64,000 bases of DNA from Pseudoalteromonas sp. XMcav2-N (lineage in GTDB: Bacteria > Pseudomonadota > Gammaproteobacteria > Enterobacterales > Alteromonadaceae), in contig NZ_JAMXSF010000020.1 in NCBI RefSeq assembly GCF_024124545.1, positions 53,676 to 117,675 on the forward strand, in the 5' to 3' direction. The translations under genes and the position numbers were made by a program. The stretch's first letter is position 1, and every line of letters starts with the position of its first letter. Positions 37,801 to 45,883 of the stretch are shown here, piece after piece. Under the pieces are notes generated by a model. That model had not been told where the DNA came from and made no database searches. It saw nothing but the letters and a program-made list of their open reading frames with translations.

Positions 37801-40800
37801 CACAGGTCGAAGCCTGTGAAGCTATGGTATGGCAACGAGATGAAGGCGACCCCTGCATTGTTGCCTGCCTGAAAATGGCAGCTACCGTCGATGCCAATAT
37901 CGACGAAGCGGCTTTTAAGGCTAAGGTACAGGGCCGCTTACCTGCTTATATGATCCCAGCGTATTTGCATGCGGTGAATGACTTCCCGCTCACCAGTAAC
38001 GGCAAAGCCGACAAAAAAGCCCTGCTACAACAGTTGCAGGACAAACTGGCGCGTCCGGCACCGAATACCATGGCGGTTCACCATAGCAAAGCAGTACCTG
38101 ATGCCCTCAGTCCGCTGAGAACTATCTGGGCCAGAGTGCTAAAGCGCAACGACTTCAGTGACACAGACAACTTTTTCACACTCGGTGGTGATTCAATCTC
38201 GGCGCTGGAAGTGGTTGCCGCAGCTGCCAAACAGGGCATTAAACTCACTGCCAAACAATTTATGAGCAACCCAACACTGGCGGCTCTGGCGCCTTTAAGC
38301 GATCAGCTGGCCACAGCTCACAACTCAGTGGTACAAAATTATGGGCAGGTGCCGCTGACACCAATCCAGCAGTGGTTTTTTGCCCAGCAATTTACCACCC
38401 CCGCTGGCTGGGACCAAAGTGCCATCTTTGCGCTGGATTTGAGTATCGGGCAAAGCGAGTTGAATGCCGCGGTGGCCAGACTGGCTGAGGTTTACGACCT
38501 GTTCCATACCCGCTTTAGTGAGCAACAGGGTCAGCAAATGCAGTGGCTGTATGACAAGCAGCAAAACCACGCGCCGCTCTATCAGGTAATTGATGCTGAG
38601 CTACACTGGCAGGATGAAGAAACCCGGACTCAGGTATTGCATGAATTTGCTAATCAGGTGCACCAAATGGTCGACCCCTGGCAAGGTTGTAACCTGGTCT
38701 TTGCCCGCATCTGTGCAACGCACAATGAACAACCGCAACAATACCTGCTGGTGGCGTGTCACCACTTATTAATTGACGGTGTTTCATGGCGTCTGCTGAT
38801 GAAAGATCTGGCAGATGCACTGGCAAACCCAGACACCAAACTAACCGCTCCACAATCCGGTTACCGGCAATGGGCGGAGCACCTGGTCGAGCAGGCTCAA
38901 AAGCCGGAAGTCGTCAGTGAGATCAACACCTACTGGTTGTCACCCAAATGGCAACTCAGCGGGGTCGATGAGGCCTTGCAAAGCGACTATGAAGAGAACC
39001 TGTATGGTGATGCCACCACCGTGAAACACACCCTGAGCAGCGCAGCAACTCAGGCACTGTATAAAGCATGTCAGCGCATGCGGTGTACACTGGAGGAATA
39101 CCTGATTGCCCGGCTGTATCAGTCACTGACCGGACTGTTGGACACAGACGCGTTGGTTCTGGACTTAGAAAGCCATGGCCGCCACAGTTATGACGATCAG
39201 CTGGATGTTTCGGCCACAGCTGGTTGGTTTACCAGCATTTATCCGGTTCTGCTTCAGGGTAAAGCGCAGCAAACGGATCTGGTCGGCTGTATCAAAGAGC
39301 AGCTACGCGCCGTGCCTGAGCAGGGGTTAAGCTACAATCTGGCGCGCTACTTAAGTTTTGATTCGGCCCTGCGCGAGCAATTAAGTGCGCTGCCAAAAGC
39401 CTGGCTAAGCTTTAATTTCCTCGGTGATTTTAGCGCCGAGGATACGCCAGACGCGCTGCTGAGTGCACCGTTACACCACCTGCCGCTGGGTGACAACGCG
39501 GCACCGGAAAATAACCGTCCTTATTTACTGGAAGTGATTTTCTGGCTTGATCAGGGACAGCTACACAGCCGCTTAATCGTAAACCCGGATTTGCTGGCGG
39601 GTCCTTTGAATTCACTGGCAAATACTCTGTGGCAGACATTAGAAACACTGCAAAGCAGCGATGACACGCACCTGTGGCCGAGCGACTTCTCTGCCAACCG
39701 ACTCAACCAGGAAGCCATGGGTGAACTGACACAGGCCCTGACCGAGCAGCAACTGACACTGAATAACGTCGACGATGTTTATCCGCTGACGCCAGTGCAG
39801 CAAGGTATTGCGTTTGATACTCTGGCTGATCCGGGCAAGGGCGTGTACATTTGCCAGCTTTACTGGACCTTTACCGAGACGCTGGATGAGGAAGCCTTTG
39901 TTGGTGCGTGGCAAACTCTGATAGACCACAACCCGATTTTGCGTACCAGCTTCCACTTTTTATCCTCAGGCGAGCACGCTCAGGTGGTCCATACACAAAT
40001 GGCCCCACCGCTAGAGCACCTCGATCTCACCGGCTCAGTGCAACAGGCTGAACAAATAGATCTGGCACTCACGAACAGCCGCTACCAGGAATTCAACCTG
40101 GCACAGCCAGGGCAATTTCGCCTGCAACTGATCCGCCTCAGCGAGCAACGTACCCTGTTTTGCTGGACCTATCACCATATCATCCTCGATGGCTGGTCTC
40201 AGGCCAATCTGTTGCAACAGCTGTCTGCGGCATTAAAGCCGGGCACCCAAATGCGCTCCCTGACGCCTTATCGCGAGTATGTTGATTTGGTTGCCGGACG
40301 AGATCAACAGGCTCAGCAGCAGTTCTGGCAAACCTATTTAGCAGCCTTGCCTGAGCAGCGTAAATTATTGCTGGCGCCACCTACACCAGATGAAACGCAA
40401 AGTTTCGATATGCTGAGCGAGACGCTGAGCGATGAGCAGTTTACCAGGTTGCGTGAGCATGCAGAGCAACAAGGCACCACATTAAACAACCTGGTACAGG
40501 CTGCCTGGGCACTGACTCTCAGCGCAGTATGTCATAGCAATCAGGTGGTCTTTGGGATAACGGTTTCTGGCCGTCCCACCGACATGACCGGCATATTGGA
40601 TATGACAGGCCTGTTTATCAATACCCTGCCTATGATAGTGGACTGTCAGCCTCGACAAACGGGTAGCGAACTGGTTCAGCAGATCAGCGACTGCCAAAGC
40701 GCCCTGATGAGCTGGCAATTCAGCTCTGCTCAGGAGATCAAAAAATGGGCACAGATTGACGCCGAAGACGACTTGTACGAGAGCATACTGGTGTTTGAAA

Positions 40801-43800
40801 ACTACCCGGTTGACGAAGACATGATGCGCGGTGATGGTTTGGCTATCTGTGATTTACACGCGAGAGAAAATACCGCCTTTGGCCTGACCCTGAGCGTTTG
40901 CCCGGGCGATACGCTCAGCCTGAACCTGGGTTATAAAACCGCCAGGTACAACCGTGCAGGGATCCAGACATTGCTCGACAGCCTGTGTGCCAACCTGAAC
41001 CGACTGACTGAAGACGTACACCAGCCGCTGCAACTGTCTGAAACGGCATTAGTCTGTACTGCCCCCATGCACGCTGCACAAAACACCACCCTACTGGATG
41101 AGTTCAGCCAGCAGGTTTCGCTCAGAGCGCAGGCAACGGCCCTGACCGATGGCACACAGGACGTTAGCTTTGCTGAGCTGGAAGCCAATGCAAAAGCGCT
41201 GGCACACGGCCTGATTGCACAGGGTTGCTGCCCGGGCGATGCCGTAGTTCTGGCGCTGCCACGTTCGGTGGACTTAATACGCGCACTGCTGGCCATCTGG
41301 TATGCCGGTGGTGTCTATGTGCCTGTAGACCCGGGCTTCCCGGCAGAGCGTATCGAGTACATTGCCAATAAGGTCAAGGCTAAAATCCTGATCTGTGAGG
41401 AATCCTTACTGGACAGCTGCCAGGCACTCACCGTGCCACAGTGCTGCATCGACACGCCTCAGGCCCTTGCCAGCACAATTCACCCGGCGTGCGAGTTACC
41501 CGGGCCCAGTGCGCTGGCCTATGTGCTCTTTACTTCGGGGTCAACGGGTCAGCCTAAAGGGGTTGAGATCAGCCACCAGGCGCTGGCTGAGCATATTCGC
41601 TGGCATGTCAGTGAATTTGACTTGCAGCCTCAGGATAGCTGTTTGTTGATCACACCTGTGGTGTTCGACGCCTCAATCAATGCCCTGTTGCCCTTTATGG
41701 CCTGTGGCAGCAGTTTGTATCTGGCCCCGGCCGACGTGCACAATGAACCGGACCGACTCATAGCCCTGCTCAGAGATAACCATATCAGTCAGTTGCACCT
41801 GGTCCCCAGTATGCTGGACATTTTGTTGCAACAGCCCGAGTTTGCCACCCTGGATAGCCTGAGGTATGTCAAAGCAGGCGGTGAGGCTCTGAAAGCGTCA
41901 ACCGTCACAGCATTTTATCAGGCCCTGCCCGGCAGCGAGTTAATTAACCTGTATGGCCCGACCGAATGTTGTGTCGACAGTCTGTTCTGGCGCGCGCCGC
42001 GAACCTTTGGCCCTGAACAGGCAGTCAAAATAGGCAACCCGGCCGGTCCAATCGCCGCCGTGGTGGTCGATCACAACCTCAACCCGGTTCCCGATGGCGT
42101 GACTGGCGAGCTGCTGCTCAGCGGGCTCAAGCTGGCACAGGGCTACTGCAACGACAGCGAGTTAACCCGCCGCGCCTTTGTTACCCTGAACGGCCAGCGC
42201 TACTATCGCAGTGGTGATTTGGTCTGGCGGGAGCAACAGGGCGAATACCTGTATGCAGGACGCCGCGACCATCAGGTGAAGCTGAACGGGGTGCGTCTGG
42301 AGCCTGAAGAGATTGAAAACCAGCTGGCAACTCTGGCTGGCGTAAAAGAGCTGTGTGTGGCAGTCAAACCACTGGCCACACAAAACAACAAGCCCGTGCT
42401 GGTCGCCTACTGGGTGGCGCGCAAAGACACAGATGATGATCTGCAAAGCGCACTCAGAGCCCATGCAGAGGCCCTTTTACCGCAAACCCACAGACCTGGC
42501 GTATATCAGCAGCTCACAGCGCTGCCGCGCCTGCCAAGTCTTAAGGTAGACCGTAAGAAGCTGCCCGAGCTCAACCTGATAAAAACAGGTCAAGCACAGC
42601 GCGTCGCACCGCAAAGTGAGGCAGAACACGCACTGGTAGTGGCATTGGCCGAGTTACTGAGCCTGGAAACAACGCAAATTTCGCTTACCGATAACTACTT
42701 CTCTTTGGGTGGCGATTCACTGATTGCCATTCAGCTCGGTGCCCGTCTGAAACGCGACGGCTGGCGCCTGCAGGTGAAGGATCTGCTGGCGCAGCAAACC
42801 CTGAGCCAGGTGGCGGCCTGCTGTACGGCGCTCACCGGCTGTGAACAGGCGCCGGTTGAAGCCCGCCTGTCTGGCCCGCTGGTGCCTATTCAGGCACGTT
42901 TCTTCGAGCAAGAATTTGCCGAGCAACACCACTGGAATCAGGCTTTTGCCTTCACTTTACTGCAGCCTCAGTCGCCAGATTTTATTGCTGAGGTAGTTAC
43001 CCAGCTGGACAAGCACCATGAGATCTTCCGTTTACGCTTTGACCGTCAGGAAGGACAATGGCAACAGAGGATAGACCAGACAAGCACAGGTCTGGTGCTT
43101 GAGTATCATGATTTAAGCCAGCATAACGACAACCTGATGGCAGAGCATCTCCAGCTCATTGCCGGAGATGCTCAGGCCAGCCTGGATCTGCAACTGGGGC
43201 CGATCAGCAAGGTCTTATTATTCGATTGTGGCCAGCACCGACCTCAAAAGCTGGTGTTTATTATGCACCACCTGGCGATCGATATGATGGGCTGGCGCGC
43301 CATTTTTGAGGACCTGTATCAGCTGATTGAAAGTGCCGAGCCGCAAGCCGAGACATTGCTGCCCACGACCTTGTCGTACATTGAATGGGGCCATCACCTG
43401 GCAGAACATGCCGGTGTGTACCGAGATGAGCTGAATTACTGGCGCAGCCTGCCTTTCGACAAAGTGCCGGCCCTGCCTCAGGACTTTGCTGTGCAGGACA
43501 ACACCGAAGCGTGTGCCGAAGTGGTTTCAGTTGCACTGGATGAAACCCGCACCGATACATTATTGCGGACCATTCCACAGGCGTTTTCAACCCAGATCAA
43601 TGCACTGTTACTGACTGCTTTGCATCGGGTAATGGCCCAGTGGCATGGCGCCGACCACCTTGCCGTGAGCCTTGAAGGTCACGGACGGGATGAACTGCCC
43701 GGCGTGGACAGTGTCGACATCAGCCGCACTCTGGGTTGGTTTACTAAAATCTACCCAGTGGTATTGCAGCTTGACCAGCATGCGGATCTGGTGAGCAGCC

Positions 43801-44186
43801 TGCAAAGCATTCAGTCGCAGCTGGACGCAGTGCCAAACAAAGGGATGGGCTACGGGGTACTGAAATACGCCAGTGATCAGGCTGAGCAGCTGCAACACTT
43901 GCCTAAGCCGCAGATAGAGTTTAACTATCTTGGTCAGTTTGTCAGTCAGGGCAATGCATCGCCCAAGATGGTGATAAGCGATGACGCCATCGGGCCGTTA
44001 CACAGCCCGAAAGCCCACCGCTCTGCCTTGCTGGGGATCGACTGTTTTGTGAACCAGGGACAGATCAGCTTCCACTGGTCTTTCAGTCATGCCATTCATC
44101 GTCGGGAGACCATTGAAGGGCTGGCACACGCTTATGTCAAAGTACTGCATGAGCTATGTCAGTTGGCAGAAGCTGAACTGACATAA
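28872..44186 (+). CDS. Four-module NRPS: C-A-T, C-A-T, C-A-T-E, C-A-T-E
   Basis: A 5104-residue synthetase. GTG start with AGGAAG at 28861-28866. Domains (approximate): C1 10-430 (HHVICDQ, starter-like, directly at the N-terminus), A1 455-955, T1 near 972 (GVDSLQ); C2 1035-1460 (HHIVADA), A2 with TSGSTG near 1634, T2 near 2030 (GGQSIL); C3 2090-2520 (HHIIADG), A3 near 2697, T3 near 3100 (GGDSIS), E1 3155-3600 (HHLLIDGVSW); C4 3630-4060 (HHIILDG), A4 near 4219, T4 near 4609 (GGDSLI), E2 4660-5104 (HHLAIDMMGW). Pockets read by eye: A1 D-A-S-T-I-A-A-V-C (Tyr/Phe-like), A2 D-A-F-F-L-G-G-F-Y (Val/Ile-like), A3 D-V-W-S-I-A-M-V-H (nearest to Thr type, uncertain), A4 D-A-N-H-V-A-L-V-D (unassigned). 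There is no thioesterase; the protein ends with an E domain. Likely role: acylate a tetrapeptide with the aryl-polyene chain, with D residues at positions 3 and 4. Confidence 0.95.
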   Translation: MNTRNQQTNLVIELSPRQVHLLQDQQLHPLSPVYNVYTGFLVKGLTSQQLQEAGRQLLLRHPLLNCRWQAGSDNLVTCTDAHEPGELFTYDPELSEDLRGWCRAQVTSAISLKGKLYDCRIKACEAGYLVLFKLHHVICDQWSLQVLVNDFLASLESLLEHKDATLEPLDYTSVSEQSTDDEPLYQPDHALDFNDTGLQQTQNKFSGLGEFDTLNDEYTRLAELAGEYGVSRFSVLLACWFLALYRHSGQTDLTISIPVARRSRKNRYHLGHFVDLQPVSITAIDSLSIQELLRKLEQQTMTALRSPAADPQGHKHNVICNYLPQLKIRGFRPGLMGLLSGVQSTPLSLANGQAQCHGLCLSDAQDSAIAQVDLELTLFEVNDALHTKLIGRANYFDQQELAHLAELFSCALTTLTPTQPQAIVNHLTSDRGFVSLPEQPHTHILQHLHQLTQQQGTLCAAEDEHTALSYAELMQALERRAAQLSEQGVCKGMQVAVCLDKSLDSLVTILALWRLEAVSLHCDIAWPKERLLACLDQPGLSLLLLSQETNMDMPCRTLVPAQLSPPQQALTTSIEELDATAAAYVIFTSGTSGKPKGVLVSHAGLMPLARAQQTLFNVSPDDRVLQFASLSFDAAISEIVVTLAAGATLVMAKQADTFSHQTLLALLNDLAITSVTLPPSLIQLLQPDQVPQLKTLISAGEACPKKLIQLWPQHLRFVNAYGPTECTVCVSAKVITSEQLAKPEVLHSNNIGRPIAGMQVQILTPQGRQVPDMCWGELCVSAVGLALGYIGQPEATANVFIEQPDEPTLRYYRTGDKARLLHNGELEIAGRIDQQVKVRGFRIEPEEIAQHLTLHPQVRQSCILALQQSGKTYLHACYVAEPDCEISAQTLQSYLAERLPYYMVPTRWSEREVLPLNVSGKIDKQRLSESVQAEVSQPQIADRAGSEQEQTIQAIWQALLGHPVALDTNLFELGVDSLQLSQAHRQACQALNSVAGIKDFYQATSIAQQTSLLLAQPGQPQTSSWSAPTTDTQRFARPSLSAERLWFVEQHEGAQARYNIPIALRIQGALDSDKLTACLNQVAARHEILRTAFRIEEGELTTHLVTPPKLQVEHLCVTEFDDEAQRLKAAADVYQSQLLTTCFDLSQPPLLRCALIELGNEDHVLALVFHHIVADASSGALFLRELTELWQQPDLQTTHWPQAGRYSDYARMQHAWLQSPACARQQTFWHDYLNEAQALAFPVAGVVDAGDRAGTVRREIPTSLSTAMKQLAVRLQVSENMLYLASFQVLLWHYSRQSRFVIGLPASERKEAQQYTLGFFINTLPLLAEVDPQQSFTALAGQVKEHCLSVLEHADLPYHHILQSSEGAATGAKRDLVQVLFSWVQAQPDIQLPGLDMAPFAVDAQQAKFPLTMNVLAGNDRVELCFEYALKAMDSVYADDFIDNWLTLCEDLVKDSSKRVDKLNCLSEQKRTEILYERNNTEVALPKTKNIYTYFREQVQLHGEHTALSCDKQSLNYDSLQQQAEQVAHQLHQQGIVAGDKVALCYQQGSEGLIAILATVRLGAVYVPVSVDYPLSRIKHLLKASDAKVLLSDVNEVLDAELACPCLNLNETPTPEDVTLPECERTLADPLCILFTSGSTGLPKAVPVSHGAILRTVCNNNYTDLSCQSVISQIANISFDAALFELWGAWLHGGELTVVPREAALAPDTLRQYISARGISHMFLTTALFHELARQCPEVFEGLQTLLTGGQAGDLKLMHAVLDACHQPLQIVNGYGPTESTFYVSSYCPANHGDFTATRYHTAHAPLGKALNNTRLYVLDEQLQVVADGSWGQLYIAGMGLTSGYLDSAQLNAEKFTALTLPVVGTERLYASGDRVRYLPDGNLEFGGRLDNQLKIRGFRVEPAEVEACLRNCPNVANAAVRAFNDRQGELYLAAYLVAEPDTDINLSQVTAELAGELPAYAQPGVYECLSELPLTANGKLDYRALTEPQVKASDDSVLLDERPFDDWENIVVSHWQQLLGVPQADRNSDFFALGGQSILAMRLLHQINQALELSVPVATLFANPKLGDFLTAIASEATQQSNQALSVHFDSQDCYPLSYAQERLWVINQLQSQDPGYNIPFALEIHGSFDKTAFSAALSDLVVRHCSLRTVFKRLAGRPVQQVLSPFTVAIEEQDCRTHSDDELTLTLRHLARTPFDLSQLPLFRITLLNCAEERQILLFNFHHIIADGWSVRILQQELAELYESHCEATQTTLATLPLQVKDLAYWERHDSNQSAVNDAVSYWQTLIGSEPKHSVLPYDYEESGENRHQGEIFRLSLDSKLSEAIHTCCKQYSTTPYQFGLAAMALLLRRYNNSDKVIIGTPFANRQVPQSQSQIGFFVNMLPFVVDLDEADNTAQLLAQISQRFTSAIQYQHAPFDRIVDALGVERVEGETPLVRVVFDSQMHGIEANTEQQGSVFRALPLDMHSAKFDATFTLVEDEQGLGLAIEYNTQRFERDTIARFGANLQGVMTQLLEHSALAEVSVVAPQEQAQIARFSAAQTRYPVTDLATAFEQTAARFGDRIAVNYEGEALSYRELNLRAEQVSASLLALNISAGDFVAINVERSLDLIASIIAVLKLGAAYIPLDTHVPQDRIATILEDVSVAAFIVDQTPSEIVAASGAPWLALNELQKGEAADYDRAEILARRDSELPCYVIFTSGSTGRPKGVVVNHRNVVRLLKSNEQNYHFSEQDVFSLFHSYGFDVSVWEMWGALLYGGRIALVPQWVCRAPEQFDRFIHDQQVTILSQTPTAFLALMRAHLSHNQFRYDALRYVIFAGEKLDIMQLQPWFERYPERQHRLINMYGITETTVHNTYREITAADLTSGVGNVIGRQFDDLSIWVLNEQGEPQPLGVYGEMFVGGDGVTLGYLHRPELNAERFVTKQLDGREQRLYRSGDVAKWHPSGELVYRGRKDNQVKIRGFRIELGEIEAAFSALPQVEACEAMVWQRDEGDPCIVACLKMAATVDANIDEAAFKAKVQGRLPAYMIPAYLHAVNDFPLTSNGKADKKALLQQLQDKLARPAPNTMAVHHSKAVPDALSPLRTIWARVLKRNDFSDTDNFFTLGGDSISALEVVAAAAKQGIKLTAKQFMSNPTLAALAPLSDQLATAHNSVVQNYGQVPLTPIQQWFFAQQFTTPAGWDQSAIFALDLSIGQSELNAAVARLAEVYDLFHTRFSEQQGQQMQWLYDKQQNHAPLYQVIDAELHWQDEETRTQVLHEFANQVHQMVDPWQGCNLVFARICATHNEQPQQYLLVACHHLLIDGVSWRLLMKDLADALANPDTKLTAPQSGYRQWAEHLVEQAQKPEVVSEINTYWLSPKWQLSGVDEALQSDYEENLYGDATTVKHTLSSAATQALYKACQRMRCTLEEYLIARLYQSLTGLLDTDALVLDLESHGRHSYDDQLDVSATAGWFTSIYPVLLQGKAQQTDLVGCIKEQLRAVPEQGLSYNLARYLSFDSALREQLSALPKAWLSFNFLGDFSAEDTPDALLSAPLHHLPLGDNAAPENNRPYLLEVIFWLDQGQLHSRLIVNPDLLAGPLNSLANTLWQTLETLQSSDDTHLWPSDFSANRLNQEAMGELTQALTEQQLTLNNVDDVYPLTPVQQGIAFDTLADPGKGVYICQLYWTFTETLDEEAFVGAWQTLIDHNPILRTSFHFLSSGEHAQVVHTQMAPPLEHLDLTGSVQQAEQIDLALTNSRYQEFNLAQPGQFRLQLIRLSEQRTLFCWTYHHIILDGWSQANLLQQLSAALKPGTQMRSLTPYREYVDLVAGRDQQAQQQFWQTYLAALPEQRKLLLAPPTPDETQSFDMLSETLSDEQFTRLREHAEQQGTTLNNLVQAAWALTLSAVCHSNQVVFGITVSGRPTDMTGILDMTGLFINTLPMIVDCQPRQTGSELVQQISDCQSALMSWQFSSAQEIKKWAQIDAEDDLYESILVFENYPVDEDMMRGDGLAICDLHARENTAFGLTLSVCPGDTLSLNLGYKTARYNRAGIQTLLDSLCANLNRLTEDVHQPLQLSETALVCTAPMHAAQNTTLLDEFSQQVSLRAQATALTDGTQDVSFAELEANAKALAHGLIAQGCCPGDAVVLALPRSVDLIRALLAIWYAGGVYVPVDPGFPAERIEYIANKVKAKILICEESLLDSCQALTVPQCCIDTPQALASTIHPACELPGPSALAYVLFTSGSTGQPKGVEISHQALAEHIRWHVSEFDLQPQDSCLLITPVVFDASINALLPFMACGSSLYLAPADVHNEPDRLIALLRDNHISQLHLVPSMLDILLQQPEFATLDSLRYVKAGGEALKASTVTAFYQALPGSELINLYGPTECCVDSLFWRAPRTFGPEQAVKIGNPAGPIAAVVVDHNLNPVPDGVTGELLLSGLKLAQGYCNDSELTRRAFVTLNGQRYYRSGDLVWREQQGEYLYAGRRDHQVKLNGVRLEPEEIENQLATLAGVKELCVAVKPLATQNNKPVLVAYWVARKDTDDDLQSALRAHAEALLPQTHRPGVYQQLTALPRLPSLKVDRKKLPELNLIKTGQAQRVAPQSEAEHALVVALAELLSLETTQISLTDNYFSLGGDSLIAIQLGARLKRDGWRLQVKDLLAQQTLSQVAACCTALTGCEQAPVEARLSGPLVPIQARFFEQEFAEQHHWNQAFAFTLLQPQSPDFIAEVVTQLDKHHEIFRLRFDRQEGQWQQRIDQTSTGLVLEYHDLSQHNDNLMAEHLQLIAGDAQASLDLQLGPISKVLLFDCGQHRPQKLVFIMHHLAIDMMGWRAIFEDLYQLIESAEPQAETLLPTTLSYIEWGHHLAEHAGVYRDELNYWRSLPFDKVPALPQDFAVQDNTEACAEVVSVALDETRTDTLLRTIPQAFSTQINALLLTALHRVMAQWHGADHLAVSLEGHGRDELPGVDSVDISRTLGWFTKIYPVVLQLDQHADLVSSLQSIQSQLDAVPNKGMGYGVLKYASDQAEQLQHLPKPQIEFNYLGQFVSQGNASPKMVISDDAIGPLHSPKAHRSALLGIDCFVNQGQISFHWSFSHAIHRRETIEGLAHAYVKVLHELCQLAEAELT

Positions 44187-44211
44187 ACCCTGCATCAGCA
44201 ATACGCGAGAT

Positions 44212-44247
44212 AAAAACAGGGCGCCCGTGAAGTAGCGCCCTGTTTTT
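44212..44247. terminator. Strong bidirectional terminator ending the operon
   Basis: A perfect 13-bp stem (AAAAACAGGGCGC 44212-44224 and GCGCCCTGTTTTT 44235-44247) with a 10-base loop. It lies 25 bases after the NRPS stop, between it and the convergent lipoprotein gene. Confidence 0.92.
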
Positions 44248-44266
44248 GTTCATGCTGCTTAAACGA

Positions 44267-45700
44267 TTAGTCAGGGATAGCGTCGTTTATCCACTGATAA
44301 ACCTCAGCAATCTTGTTATTGTCGTTAATATCAAATTGTGCATCTCCCAGCAGTGTTAAGCCTGCCTGCAGCTTTTCATTCACCAGCTGCACTTCCTGCA
44401 CCATTTGCTTAATTTCTTTATTCAGCATCTGAGCACTGTGCAGCTTGCCATCATCGGGTAAGAGTAAGCTGCGTTCCAGCGCCATAAAGCGGTCTAATTG
44501 AGCAGCCCGGTACTTGGTTAAGCGCGTATCCAGCTGAGGCAGCCAGGGCTGGCCACCGGCGTCTGTTAATGCCATGATACTTGCCTGCCGTGCCGAATTT
44601 ATCTTGGTATCTGTGACTAACTTACCAAGCACGCCGTTTACTTGTATGGTTATAGGCGTGTCTGTGTCTGGTATCAGCACCGAGTGGAATAACCGTCTGA
44701 ATTCATCACTGGGGGTTTTCTCTGGCACTGCCGCCAGTGTTTCATTCGCCAGCTCAGCATATCTGAAGTTTGCCGGTAATGTGCCATCCATCACTTCTTC
44801 AAGATGTTTACTACGATAGAGGTTTTTGGTGAGCACACTGAAATCAGGGTCTTCCAGGTTATCAACGGCTTTGCCGGCAACTTCAAGCCCGGTCAGAATA
44901 TTACACGCGCCATGGTATTCAAGTGCATCGCTGAGCGCGCCAAATAAAGAGTATTTCTGGACATCTGACTCTTGTTGCCTGAGTGTAATTTCGGCCTTAA
45001 TGCCACGCCTTTTCAGGTCGATCCCTTTGGCAATCAGTTCCGTCGCCTGATTGGCCAGGTAGGCTTGATTGAATTCAGCCCTCACCCCGCTCGTTACACC
45101 CGCCAGTCCGGCCAGGATCCTGGAAGCGCTTTCACTGGTAAACACAGCCCCCGCACCACCAAACACCGTGGTCACCGTTCCCAGCCAAAAGTTGTTTCGG
45201 GATTCAATACGCTTCAGATAGACCTTGTATAAGTTACAACGCTGAGTAGAGGCAGACAAAATTCTATCCTGTACCCGGTTTCTGATCGCCAGCTGTTTAT
45301 CCGCTCCATAAGAGGCATATTGCTGCACAGCAAAGCTGAGCATTTCGCGTTCAGCAATACAGGCGTCTTCATCTGCATCTGTGTCTGCACTACAGTAATC
45401 ATTGGCTTCGAGATAACCGAGCATCTCGGAGTTTAGCTTCTTTTTTTTACCACCTTTGGTTATTGTGTTTGTTTCTAACTTCTTATACAGCTCTGCGGTT
45501 AACTCGCTACGTGTTTTGTCTGCAATTAATGCAGGTAAATCAACCGCAACGAAACCGCCGGCTGGCAACAGTTGGGAAGCGCCCCCTAAATTAACCCGAT
45601 CATCCCCTGAATAAGACCCTTCGGGGTTTTGATTAATAGAGCAAGCGCTCAGCACACCGGCGGCGACAGCCAAAACTAAAAACCTTTTTTTATTATGCAT
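44267..45700 (-). CDS. Lipoprotein of unknown function
   Basis: A 477-residue protein with a lipoprotein signal (MHNKKRFLVLAVAAGVLSAC, lipobox LSAC). The remainder is mainly alpha-helical with charged helices. A Lys-rich stretch GGKKKK lies near 83, and an alanine/glycine-rich stretch (FWLGTVTTVFGGAGAVFTSESASRI) near 175-195 might touch a membrane. Several cysteines (CSADTDADEDAC, CNLY, CNIL) could form disulfides. I do not recognise the family. It stands alone, sharing the downstream terminator with the NRPS operon; nothing ties it to the biosynthesis. Confidence 0.75.
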   Translation of the reverse strand: MHNKKRFLVLAVAAGVLSACSINQNPEGSYSGDDRVNLGGASQLLPAGGFVAVDLPALIADKTRSELTAELYKKLETNTITKGGKKKKLNSEMLGYLEANDYCSADTDADEDACIAEREMLSFAVQQYASYGADKQLAIRNRVQDRILSASTQRCNLYKVYLKRIESRNNFWLGTVTTVFGGAGAVFTSESASRILAGLAGVTSGVRAEFNQAYLANQATELIAKGIDLKRRGIKAEITLRQQESDVQKYSLFGALSDALEYHGACNILTGLEVAGKAVDNLEDPDFSVLTKNLYRSKHLEEVMDGTLPANFRYAELANETLAAVPEKTPSDEFRRLFHSVLIPDTDTPITIQVNGVLGKLVTDTKINSARQASIMALTDAGGQPWLPQLDTRLTKYRAAQLDRFMALERSLLLPDDGKLHSAQMLNKEIKQMVQEVQLVNEKLQAGLTLLGDAQFDINDNNKIAEVYQWINDAIPD

Positions 45701-45883
45701 TATTTCCCTACCCTGATTGATGTTTTACCCTCAATGAGCATAAAAACACAGTAACAAAAAGCTTTCAATTAAATAACTTATTTTGCTGGTTGTATTATTC
45801 CGGGTTGCTCGTCGTGTTTTGCAATCAAAGAAGCCCGACCCGGGCAGTGAAGATTTTGCACAAATGTGAGGAAAACGGTATCA

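Noticed and set aside
17329..44186. Direct naming as the alterochromide (alt) cluster
   Set aside because: The early genes fit, but the adenylation pockets, missing thioesterase and missing halogenase do not; names were left empty.
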